Source of the DNA: a virus
DNA length: 30,956 bases
IMG/VR virus record: IMGVR_UViG_3300036760_000156
Coordinates: 1 to 30,956 of that record
Reading direction: 5' to 3' (one strand)
In this document: in pieces, positions 7,655-13,707 of the stretch
Numbering within the stretch: position 1 is the first letter of the stretch
How the letters are laid out: every line of letters starts with the position of its first letter
Position numbers and translations under genes: made by a program
Notes under the pieces: generated by a model
The model's database searches: none
Seen by the model: only the letters and a program-made list of their open reading frames with translations
What the model was told of the DNA's origin: nothing

Positions 7655-8095
7655 TCAGAACTGGATATCCTCGATCTTGATCTCGTCGTCCGGGTTCGCC
7701 GGCGCGTCCGGCTCCTTTGCCGCATAGCTCGGCTTCGCGAACGTCCCGTCCGGTCCGGCCGCTCCTTTCGGCTTCGCGCCGAACTGGAACGAGTCCACCA
7801 GTATCTCGGTCGCGTATCCTTTGCCTCCCTCTTTTTTATCCCACTCGCGATATTCGATCCGACCCTGCACGTACAGCTCCTGCCCTTTGGTCACGTACTT
7901 GCCGATGGTCTCGGCGGTCTTCCCGAACGCGACGCAGTTGTGGAATTGCGCCGTCTCTTTTTTCTCCCCCGCCTTGGTGACGAACACGTGGTTGGTGGCG
8001 AGTCCGAACTTCGAGACCGTCGCGCCGCTCGGCAGCGCTTTGGTTTCCGGATCCCGCGTCACCCTCCCGATAAGGTGGGCACAGTTGAGGTTTAT
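7655..8095 (-). CDS. ssb: Single-stranded DNA-binding protein with apparent ATA start
   Basis: OB-fold SSB, about 146 residues. Family landmarks: LIGRVTRDPETKALPSGATV, KFGLATN, FHNCVAFGKTAETIGKYVTKGQ, LYVQGRIEYREW and an acidic C-terminus ending DEIKIEDIQF. A start at the first ATG/GTG (8062) would remove the beta-1 strand. Reading upstream in frame gives NLNCAHLIGR directly preceded by ATA (8093-8095), matching the usual MNLN start of SSBs. An in-frame TAA lies five codons upstream with no ATG, GTG or TTG between. The bases before it (ACT) match the ACTATG start context used across this phage. SSB protects single strands during replication and Bet-mediated annealing. Confidence 0.85.
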   Translation of the reverse strand: MNLNCAHLIGRVTRDPETKALPSGATVSKFGLATNHVFVTKAGEKKETAQFHNCVAFGKTAETIGKYVTKGQELYVQGRIEYREWDKKEGGKGYATEILVDSFQFGAKPKGAAGPDGTFAKPSYAAKEPDAPANPDDEIKIEDIQF

Positions 8096-8154
8096 AGTAT
8101 TTTTTGGTTAGCCTTTCGGCGTGTCGCGGCGTCATATTCTCCGTGACACTTTGA

Positions 8155-8637
8155 TTAGATCCTCTCTCCCCAGCACTTCTTCGATGCGTTCCACGGCGTC
8201 GTTCCCTTGGTCGCCAAGAGCCATGCCGCGTTCGTCTCCTGATCCGCGTGATCAGTCCGGTCCGTCGCGCCGGTCGCCCGCGCCGCTTCGCGCCAGGTCG
8301 ACGCGAGTATCTGGTATTTGCCGTACGCGCTCGAGTGCGGGTTCTGCGCTTCGTAATTCCGGTTGCTCTCACAGACCGCGATCGCGTCGAGCGTGATCTC
8401 GTCCCCACAGAGCACGTCCGTGAGTCCGCACGGATCCGGCGCCTCCCATGCCTCCTCGATCGCGGCCGTCCGGATCTGCTCGATCGGTTCCGCTCGTACT
8501 TTGTCGGCGTTTCCGAAATACCAGATCGCGCTCATGATGACCGCTACCCCGCCGATCCACAGCACCCAGTCCACGAACGTCGTTCCTCTCCGTTTGTTTT
8601 TGAACGTCCGGTATTTTATTTTTCCCCTCCAGTCCAT
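8155..8637 (-). CDS. Membrane-anchored Rpf/transglycosylase-like muralytic protein
   Basis: 160 residues. A basic N-terminus (KIKYRTFKNKRR) is followed by a transmembrane segment (about residues 24-42), then an external domain. The core IAVCESNRNYEAQNP...SSAYGKYQILASTW matches resuscitation-promoting-factor and lysozyme-like transglycosylases, with E90 in the CES motif as the expected catalytic acid. The remaining cysteines (C70, C77, C155) could form disulfides. It is the first gene after the TTGATG-17-TATAAT promoter, so it is expected to be made early and anchored in the host membrane. That is odd for a simple lysin: it could act in local wall remodelling or superinfection exclusion instead. 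Start ATG 8637 is preceded by AAAAAACACCT. Confidence 0.75.
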   Translation of the reverse strand: MDWRGKIKYRTFKNKRRGTTFVDWVLWIGGVAVIMSAIWYFGNADKVRAEPIEQIRTAAIEEAWEAPDPCGLTDVLCGDEITLDAIAVCESNRNYEAQNPHSSAYGKYQILASTWREAARATGATDRTDHADQETNAAWLLATKGTTPWNASKKCWGERI

Positions 8638-8692
8638 AGGTGTTTTTTAGTGAGTAAAAACGTCCTCGACCTTTATCCCCACCTCTACACCT

Positions 8693-8721
8693 ATTATACT
8701 CCTACATAATCACTCCATCAA
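8693..8721 (-). promoter_or_regulatory. Consensus sigma70 promoter of the early operon
   Basis: Minus strand TTGATG (8721-8716), 17-nt spacer, TATAAT (8698-8693). Transcription should start near 8686, leaving a leader of about 50 nt before the ATG at 8637. It would drive the whole leftward replication/recombination operon. Confidence 0.75.
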
Positions 8722-8743
8722 GGATGTTGTGCACACCAGACCC

Positions 8744-8769
8744 GGGGCGCGAAGCGCCCCCCTGCAGGG
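8744..8769. repeat. GC-rich hairpin followed by a 10-bp palindrome
   Basis: GGGGCGC-gaa-GCGCCCC (8744-8760) forms a 7-bp stem with a 3-nt loop. It shares a C with the perfect palindrome CCCTGCAGGG (8760-8769). No U-run follows on either strand, so it is not a standard terminator. Confidence 0.6.
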
Positions 8770-8815
8770 TACTCTCTGTCCCCTATATAAGTAGTCTCTT
8801 GTATATATGAAGGAT

Positions 8816-8894
8816 AAATGCCGGAAACCAGCATTTATAAAATCGCGATAAATGCCGGAAACCAGCATTTACTAAATGCCGGAAACCAGCATTT
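8816..8894. repeat. Three identical 21-bp palindromic repeats
   Basis: The same 21-bp sequence occurs at 8816-8836, 8850-8870 and 8874-8894. Each begins AAATGCCGG and ends CCAGCATTT around AAA, so each copy can fold as AAATGC/GCATTT plus GG/CC. Copies 1 and 3 share the right flank TATAAAATCG. Spacing is 34 then 24 bp start to start. The region to the left is AT-rich (CTATATAAG, TATATATG). The layout fits replication iterons or a cluster of repressor sites upstream of the early promoter. Confidence 0.8.
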
Positions 8895-8908
8895 ATAAAA
8901 TCGACCTG

Positions 8909-8946
8909 AAAACAAAAAACCCGCCTTACGGCGAGCTTCTTGTTTT
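8909..8946 (-). terminator. Intrinsic terminator after the 44-residue gene
   Basis: On the minus strand, AAAACAA, then stem CTCGCC-gtaa-GGCGGG, then TTTTTTGTTTT. The outer AAAACAA and TTGTTTT arms can pair too. A U-rich tail follows the stem directly, which is a strong rho-independent terminator. Confidence 0.8.
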
Positions 8947-8954
8947 GGGCGCAC

Positions 8955-8993
8955 GATCAGGGCTGTCGCACCTGATCACGCTGCCTCGACAGC
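8955..8993. repeat. Interlocked inverted repeats
   Basis: Two perfect 7-bp pairs overlap in A-B-A'-B' order: GATCAGG (8955-8961) with CCTGATC (8971-8977), and GCTGTCG (8962-8968) with CGACAGC (8987-8993). They lie between the 44-residue gene and its terminator. The RNA could fold as either of two exclusive hairpins or, with slight fraying, as a pseudoknot. Confidence 0.65.
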
Positions 8994-9037
8994 TGTTATA
9001 TTTTCGAGAAAACTTTTCCGAGCGCTTCCCTGCTCGT

Positions 9038-9172
9038 CTAATTGATCTTCCAGTCGATCTCTCGATTGACCAGATCTATCACGCGGCCGACGGACTCGGT
9101 GTAGTTACCGGATGCGTTGGCCATGAACAGTTTGAGAAGGCCGATAAGAGTTTTCAGCTCTTTTTGCGTCAT
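9038..9172 (-). CDS. 44-residue helical protein in its own transcription unit
   Basis: Start ATG 9170-9172 has AGGAG ten bases upstream; an in-frame ATG at 9232 would begin at the expected transcription start and is not preferred. The product starts MTQKELKTLIGLLKLF and ends REIDWKIN: an amphipathic helical peptide without cysteines or a clear membrane span. It has a near-perfect promoter upstream and terminators on both sides, so it is expressed independently of the late and early operons. This arrangement is that of a moron gene, often expressed from a prophage and affecting the host. No family recognised. Confidence 0.65.
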   Translation of the reverse strand: MTQKELKTLIGLLKLFMANASGNYTESVGRVIDLVNREIDWKIN

Positions 9173-9241
9173 GCGTATCACGCTCCTTTCTGCTTGCAGA
9201 TTTTCAAGCCGTAGCACAGCGACAGCTGCCACTACGAAAAC

Positions 9242-9270
9242 AGTATACCAGAAAAAACAATTTTTGTCAA
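9242..9270 (-). promoter_or_regulatory. Near-perfect sigma70 promoter for the 44-residue gene
   Basis: Minus strand TTGACA (9270-9265), exactly 17 nt of AT-rich spacer, TATACT (9247-9242). The predicted start near 9235 gives a leader of about 60 nt with an AGGAG ribosome site. It is the strongest promoter in the window. Confidence 0.85.
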
Positions 9271-9276
9271 CCTTCA

Positions 9277-9310
9277 GCGAAAAACAAAAGATCCCCGAAG
9301 GGATCCTTTG
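9277..9310 (-). terminator. Intrinsic terminator ending the late operon
   Basis: On the minus strand GATCCC-ttcg-GGGATC (9305-9290), preceded by CAAAG and followed by TTTTGTTTTT. The loop is TTCG. It ends transcription arriving from the holin and structural genes just before the promoter of the 44-residue gene. Confidence 0.8.
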
Positions 9311-9405
9311 TCGCGAAAGGAGGGTCTCGCACGCGCCTGCCGAAGAACACCTATCAAGGCGAACCTTGACTCCGCAAAAATCTGCGGAAACTCCAGCCGA
9401 CGCAC
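9280..9405 (-). ncRNA. Candidate small structured RNA or structured 3' UTR
   Basis: Downstream of the holin gene the minus strand has TGCTATCCT (9418-9410), similar to the extended -10 boxes elsewhere, then hairpins TCCGCA/TGCGGA (9388-9371) and TCAAGG-ttcg-CCTTGA (9369-9354), and finally the terminator. No start codon frame of use is present. This may be a short RNA of about 125 nt, or simply the structured tail of the late mRNA. Confidence 0.35.
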
Positions 9406-9439
9406 TTGAAGGATAGCACGTCCGCGCGCTCCCTGCTCG

Positions 9440-9694
9440 CTAACTGTTTTTCCAGACGATGATCTGCGTGTCGATCCATGCCCAGAGCGCGCCTGCTCCG
9501 GCCTTCCAGCCCGACCGCAGCGCCGCGGCGACCACCGCCACCACGATGTTCACGGTCACCGGCTCGGCGTGGTGACTCCACAGCTCGATGCCGACCGTGA
9601 GGATGAACGCCGAGACGAACGTATGCACCGCGCTCTTGATCTCGAGCCGCCACCATTCGGGTATCTTGATCCACAACGCTTTGATGAAGTTCAT
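9440..9694 (-). CDS. Holin-like membrane protein
   Basis: 84 residues with two hydrophobic segments: about residues 21-38 (IKSAVHTFVSAFILTVGI) and about 48-76 (NIVVAVVAAALRSGWKAGAGALWAWI). The size, two spans and position next to a candidate lysin fit a holin, which forms membrane lesions that release or activate the lysin. Start ATG 9694 is preceded by CCTATACG and nine bases, possibly a weak -10 box, with no Shine-Dalgarno. It is the last gene of the late operon before the terminator. Holins share little sequence, so the assignment rests on topology and context. Confidence 0.65.
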   Translation of the reverse strand: MNFIKALWIKIPEWWRLEIKSAVHTFVSAFILTVGIELWSHHAEPVTVNIVVAVVAAALRSGWKAGAGALWAWIDTQIIVWKNS

Positions 9695-9727
9695 AGTTGG
9701 ATTCGTATAGGTTCGGGTGAAGAATGA

Positions 9728-10810
9728 TCAGGTCTGGTGCGGCCGCGGTTTCGACAGATCCCAGATCGTCTGGTTATTGTGCGTCTTCGCATAGAGCCAG
9801 TTGATCAGGTCGGTGGTCGAATATCCGAGGTAGGTGAGCGCCTCCACGAGCATGTACCAGTTCTTGCCGGCGTACGGACGCGCCACGTCGGTCGGCGCGA
9901 ACTTGGCGTAGATCGCGTCGTGGAGTTTGAGCGCGTTCCGCTGCTCCGAAAGCAGATCGCGCGGATGCGGCGTCGGCGTGGCGGGAGTGGTCGGCGCGTT
10001 CGGCGTCGGCTGCGTGGCCTGCCAGTTATCCGGCAGATCTATCCCCGTCCACGCGGTCGCGTAGACCGGGAAGCCGTGCGGGTACCAGCCGAAACCCCGG
10101 TCGCCCCAGTACTCGCCATAGCTGTTGATGAAGAGCAGCCCGATCGCGTCGTCGTAGCCGACCACCGCGGTGCAGTGTCCGTAGATGAAGTGCGCGTTCG
10201 GAAGCGGCAGCACGCCGTTCTTGTCGGGCGAACTGTTCTCGTACCAGTCGGCCGCCACGATGATCGGCCGCTTCCACTTCCAGAGCGCCGCCTTGATCCC
10301 CTCGAAGGTGTCCTGGCTGCCGCGCTCCACCATGACCGACGACGCGCTCTTGAACTTGAGCGCGTGCGCGGCGACCGCTGCGCTCACCTCCGGGATCCCG
10401 ACCGGATCGGCCGGCACGGAAACCTCGGGGTACTCCTCCTCGATCGCCACGCCGAACTTCTCCGGGATGTACGTGGCCATGGACACCAGCGTGCCGCGTC
10501 CGCTGAACCCGTCGCTCTCTTTCGCTTTTTTGTAAATGAAAAGTCCCGAGAGGTCGGGCGTGGAGTTGGTCTCCTCGCGCTCCATGAACTCCTTGAGGTA
10601 CGAACCCGCCCAGCCGACGCAGTCGTAGTTGCGCTGCACGCCGGGTTTCGGCATGCGGTCCCGCAGCTCGACGTATCGCGCCGGCCGGTTCGTGAGGTCG
10701 CCGCCGGCGATCTGGTCTTCGCAGGGTACACCCGGAAGTATAGGGTCGGCGATCGCCCCGCCCCTGCCGCCCGCCCCCCGGTTCGTGAAGAACTTGAGGA
10801 ATGGAAACAT
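9728..10810 (-). CDS. Papain-like (C1A) cysteine peptidase, possible lysin
   Basis: 360 residues. The catalytic core of the papain fold is readable: C64 in NYDCVGWAGS (compare CGSCWAF), with Q59 near the oxyanion position; H212 in GHCTAVVGYD; N229 in INSYGEYWGDRGFGWY (compare NSWGxxWGxxGY). A Thr/Pro linker (about 270-285) separates the peptidase from a helical C-terminal domain of about 75 residues that may bind wall or virion. No signal peptide is seen. It lies between a membrane coiled-coil gene and the holin, where an endolysin is expected. It might instead be a tail-associated peptidase that digests a host surface protein. An extended -10 promoter lies directly before the ATG. Confidence 0.75.
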   Translation of the reverse strand: MFPFLKFFTNRGAGGRGGAIADPILPGVPCEDQIAGGDLTNRPARYVELRDRMPKPGVQRNYDCVGWAGSYLKEFMEREETNSTPDLSGLFIYKKAKESDGFSGRGTLVSMATYIPEKFGVAIEEEYPEVSVPADPVGIPEVSAAVAAHALKFKSASSVMVERGSQDTFEGIKAALWKWKRPIIVAADWYENSSPDKNGVLPLPNAHFIYGHCTAVVGYDDAIGLLFINSYGEYWGDRGFGWYPHGFPVYATAWTGIDLPDNWQATQPTPNAPTTPATPTPHPRDLLSEQRNALKLHDAIYAKFAPTDVARPYAGKNWYMLVEALTYLGYSTTDLINWLYAKTHNNQTIWDLSKPRPHQT

Positions 10811-10819
10811 AGTACCGGA

Positions 10820-10828
10820 ATTATAGCA
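10820..10828 (-). promoter_or_regulatory. Extended -10 box before the cysteine peptidase gene
   Basis: TGCTATAAT on the minus strand, overlapping the TAG of the gene upstream. The ATG at 10810 is 9 nt after the box, so the transcript would have almost no leader. Confidence 0.65.
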
Positions 10829-11167
10829 CTACCCGCCTTTTTTGGGTATGCGTTCGTCGATGATGGTGGCAAGCCGGGTCAACTGCCTGCCCATTTCCGA
10901 AACCGATCCGTCGAGCGTCTCCACTTTCACGTCGATGGTGTGGATGTGGTTCTGGCTCTGCGTGAGCAGACTCTCGAAGCTGTTCTGTATCTCCGAAAAC
11001 CGCCGCTCGGTCGCTTCGCGCTCGAACTTGATCTGCTGCGCGAAGAGCGCGTCCTTTTTATCGGCGGCGGTCTGCGGATCCTTGAAGTATCGGAACACGG
11101 CGAACACCACCCCGGCGATTCCGAGGACGAAGACGATGTTCGATGTAGTGAGAAGCGATGCCACCAT
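10829..11167 (-). CDS. Membrane-anchored coiled-coil protein
   Basis: 112 residues: one N-terminal transmembrane segment (about residues 9-27, NIVFVLGIAGVVFAVFRYF), then a long charged helix with heptad character (about 40-100). The layout resembles XhlA/gp-type lysis accessory proteins and some holin partners. ATG at 11165-11167 follows the stop of the hub-like gene in a TGATATG junction. A part in lysis or in anchoring the neighbouring peptidase is inference. Confidence 0.55.
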   Translation of the reverse strand: MVASLLTTSNIVFVLGIAGVVFAVFRYFKDPQTAADKKDALFAQQIKFEREATERRFSEIQNSFESLLTQSQNHIHTIDVKVETLDGSVSEMGRQLTRLATIIDERIPKKGG

Positions 11168-11168
11168 A

Positions 11169-12389
11169 TCAAGTATAGGTTTCGGGCACGCTCAACCCGC
11201 CGCTCTGGATGTCGTCGATCCTGCGCGTCTGGTCCGCCTGTATGTCCACGAGTCCTGCGTTCATGAGCTGCACCTCGATCTCGACCGAGTCGAGCGTGTA
11301 CTTCACTTTGGTGATCAGCATGTTGTCGCGGAACACCTGTGAGAGTTCGGACGAGAACCCGTAGAACGAACAGGTGTCTCCCGGCTGGATCGACTCGATA
11401 TCGTACCCCTGTCCCTGTACGTTGTTGTTGTCGAAAATCGTGCAGATCACTTTGATCTCCGGATCCTTGTTCTCGGCGAGGAACTTCGTGCCGATGAGGT
11501 CGGCCGCGTTCACGTTGTCGATGCCGTAGTCGTTCATCGTATCTCCACGGCGTCCGTACTGCGCGATCGATCCGTCGTCCTGGTAGTGCTTATAGACCAC
11601 GCTGCCGCCGGTCTCGCCGTTCCAGACCAGGAGGAAGTTCCGCACCTTTTCCATGGACTCCTCGACCCGCACGCTCGTGAAATGCCGTCCGAAGACGAAC
11701 TGGTGGGTCGGGGTGGTCGGCGTCGGTTTGAACTTCACCGCGCCGGTCTCGTCGACGTAGTAGTACGTTCCCGCGGGCGCCATTTTTTTGAGTATGTCCA
11801 GCGCCTCCCGGTACGTCTTCTGCTCGAACGCGTAGGTGGCCGTGGTGCCGGTGTCCGGGATCTGTGTCGAGTCGTACGATATCTGCGGGCTCGTGTTCTC
11901 CGCGATGTATCGGTCAAGCACGGCGCGCACGAGTTTGCCGACGTCGCATGCCGCGATCGATCCGGCGGTGACCGTAAGCCCGGACGCGTAGGAATAGAGC
12001 GTGGTCTGTGATCCGCTCTTGAGGATATCGGTGGCGAGCTGCGTGTAGAACCCGAGGCACCGTATGGTCACCTGTTCTTTCGCGCCGATGACCTCGCGCT
12101 CGATCATCGAAATGTAGCCGTTATAGATCATGCGCGCGCCGGCGTCGTTGGTCCCCAGCGCCTGCGCCGCGAGCGTGTCGGCGTCGCACACCCTGATCTC
12201 GACGCGATTCCCCACCTTGAGGTCAATTCCTCCGTAGTCGAACACGGCATCCGTTTTGAGCACGCACTCGCCGACGCCCGCGTTCAACTCCTTGTCGAAA
12301 CCGACGAACTCGAAATTCGCCCAGGTTTTGAGGTACGTCCCGGCTGTCGATGACACGATGACGGCGACTGTTTTTTTCTTGATCGCCAT
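11169..12389 (-). CDS. Tail hub / Tal-like protein
   Basis: 406 residues. Position immediately after the Dit-like gene and before the lysis genes is the classical place of the Tal/baseplate hub. The sequence has the gp27-like features of such hubs: an N-terminal beta region with VGNRVEIRV, a middle region of the type FEQKTYREALDILKKMAPAGTYYYVDETGAVKF, and a C-terminal part with IESIQPGDTCSFYG and ITKVKYTLDSVEIEVQL. No peptidase or lysozyme domain is fused. The protein likely forms the trimeric tip of the tail through which DNA passes. The start ATG 12389 is four bases from the preceding stop. Confidence 0.75.
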   Translation of the reverse strand: MAIKKKTVAVIVSSTAGTYLKTWANFEFVGFDKELNAGVGECVLKTDAVFDYGGIDLKVGNRVEIRVCDADTLAAQALGTNDAGARMIYNGYISMIEREVIGAKEQVTIRCLGFYTQLATDILKSGSQTTLYSYASGLTVTAGSIAACDVGKLVRAVLDRYIAENTSPQISYDSTQIPDTGTTATYAFEQKTYREALDILKKMAPAGTYYYVDETGAVKFKPTPTTPTHQFVFGRHFTSVRVEESMEKVRNFLLVWNGETGGSVVYKHYQDDGSIAQYGRRGDTMNDYGIDNVNAADLIGTKFLAENKDPEIKVICTIFDNNNVQGQGYDIESIQPGDTCSFYGFSSELSQVFRDNMLITKVKYTLDSVEIEVQLMNAGLVDIQADQTRRIDDIQSGGLSVPETYT

Positions 12390-12393
12390 GCGG

Positions 12394-13704
12394 TTATAGG
12401 TACGTTTTCGTGTAGACCACCGTGTGCTTCACCGAAAAAGTGTCCGGCTCGCCGCCGTACCTGATCCTGAAGACGAAGTCCGGATCCGACCAGTCAGCGT
12501 AGGTGCCGCCGCTGTCGGCGGAGGTCATGGCTTTTCCGTTCTGATAGTCAAGTCCTTTGTCCGCGACCACGCCGTAGACGGTGTAGTAGTTGCTGCCGTT
12601 CAGGGTCGCGGCCGCACTGATCACGATCCAGTACCGCGTGTTCCCTGAAAGCGTCCATAGGTTGGTCGAGTATTTCGTGTAGTACGCCTTCGAGGTGACG
12701 CTCACCGCCGTGATCGTAAAGGTGGCGTTCGCGTCCGCAAGCGTGCCCGACGGTTTGCCCGCGTTGTCGGTCTCGATCCGCACCGTCATGTTGCCCGGCG
12801 TTCCGGTTTTCTCCAGCATGAGCGTGATCCCTTTGAACGTCGCATCGGTGTAGGGGACGATGAAGCTCTGCGCCTTGCGTTTGGTGGTCGCGTCAAGCGT
12901 GTCGCCGGTGGTCGAGTCGCCGGTCACCGTGTCGCTCGTCGACTGGTTCACGATGCCGCCGCCGGTGATCTCGACGTTGTTCGTGCCGATCGCGAACCGC
13001 GGGAACACGCCGTAGAACTTCCCCTCGGTGAAATGGTCGGATGCGATATCCTCGGTCACCTTTTTGAGGAGGCAGTCGATGATGATCTGGTCTGCCTGAA
13101 ACCAGGACGAGTCGGTGCGGGTGACCACGATCTTTTCTCCGGTGTCGGTGTTCTTGTACTGGATCCCTTTGACCTTGGTGGTCGTACTCCCCATTTCGAT
13201 CGTGATCTTCGGTTTGGCCGGTTTCGATCCGGCCTCGTCGAAGCTGTCCGTGCCCGGGCCGCTGGTCAACTGGATCACCACGGCGTTCCGCGCGGTGGTC
13301 GTGCTCGTTCCCTTTCCCTCTCCCGAGAGCACCCTGAACTCGGCCGTCCACGGACAGAACTTGAGGTTGAAGTGGTCCCGATTGAACTCGTGCTTGACGC
13401 AGCTCGCCACATACCGCCGCGTGCTGCCGTTCCAGTCGATGTCGAGGTTTTTTTCCGTCCGCGAAAACAACTCCTTCATCGTGTCTATCTGATCCTCCAG
13501 AAGTGCTTGCGTCGTGCCGGTGATGATGCCCTGAAGCACTATCGACTTGGTGCCGTAGTGCTCGTCGATGAACGCCTCGCCGTCTTCGCGGGCGACCGGT
13601 AAGGACGCGATCATGCGCTCGGCGGCGGACTCGTGTTTGACGAACCGCGGCACGTAGGTCGTGTTCAGTATTTCGGTCGAGTCGAATTGGATGGATGCTG
13701 CCAT
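12394..13704 (-). CDS. Dit-like distal tail protein with inserted ligand-binding-like domain
   Basis: 436 residues. Residues about 1-140 resemble the N-terminal Dit domain (short beta-strands, RYVASCVKHEF). Residues about 140-265 form a second beta domain (PKITIEMGS ... IIIDCLLKKV ... FPRFAIGTNNVEI), like the Dit galectin domain. Residues about 270-425 are a separate beta-sandwich with AQSFIVPYTDATFKGITLML, GTPGNMTVRIETDNAGKPSG and TRYWIVISA, the pattern of choice-of-anchor/carbohydrate-binding-like modules. The protein returns to a final Dit-type strand, VVYTKTYL. It is therefore an evolved Dit with an extra binding module placed before the last strand, likely contacting the host surface. 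Confidence 0.75.
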   Translation of the reverse strand: MAASIQFDSTEILNTTYVPRFVKHESAAERMIASLPVAREDGEAFIDEHYGTKSIVLQGIITGTTQALLEDQIDTMKELFSRTEKNLDIDWNGSTRRYVASCVKHEFNRDHFNLKFCPWTAEFRVLSGEGKGTSTTTARNAVVIQLTSGPGTDSFDEAGSKPAKPKITIEMGSTTTKVKGIQYKNTDTGEKIVVTRTDSSWFQADQIIIDCLLKKVTEDIASDHFTEGKFYGVFPRFAIGTNNVEITGGGIVNQSTSDTVTGDSTTGDTLDATTKRKAQSFIVPYTDATFKGITLMLEKTGTPGNMTVRIETDNAGKPSGTLADANATFTITAVSVTSKAYYTKYSTNLWTLSGNTRYWIVISAAATLNGSNYYTVYGVVADKGLDYQNGKAMTSADSGGTYADWSDPDFVFRIRYGGEPDTFSVKHTVVYTKTYL

Positions 13705-13707
13705 AGG

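Larger units (their letters stand above)
8638..8904. other. Non-coding control region between early promoter and moron-like unit
   Basis: No coding frame supported. From left to right it holds the leader of the early operon, its promoter, a GC-rich hairpin with palindrome, an AT-rich stretch (8781-8810) and the three 21-bp palindromic repeats. It is the best candidate in the window for an origin or a lysis-lysogeny type operator, by layout only. Confidence 0.6.

Noticed and set aside
7836-8408. Minus-strand 190-codon frame across the ssb/transglycosylase junction
   Set aside because: Arg-rich out-of-frame reading of two recognised genes.
8816-8894. CRISPR array
   Set aside because: Only three repeats, gaps of 13 and 3 bp, each repeat palindromic and no cas genes.
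9737-11266. Long plus-strand frame (509 codons) opposite the peptidase and coiled-coil genes
   Set aside because: Arg/Val/Leu/Asp-rich antisense frame typical of GC-rich coding DNA; the minus strand encodes clear families here. The same holds for the other long plus-strand frames.
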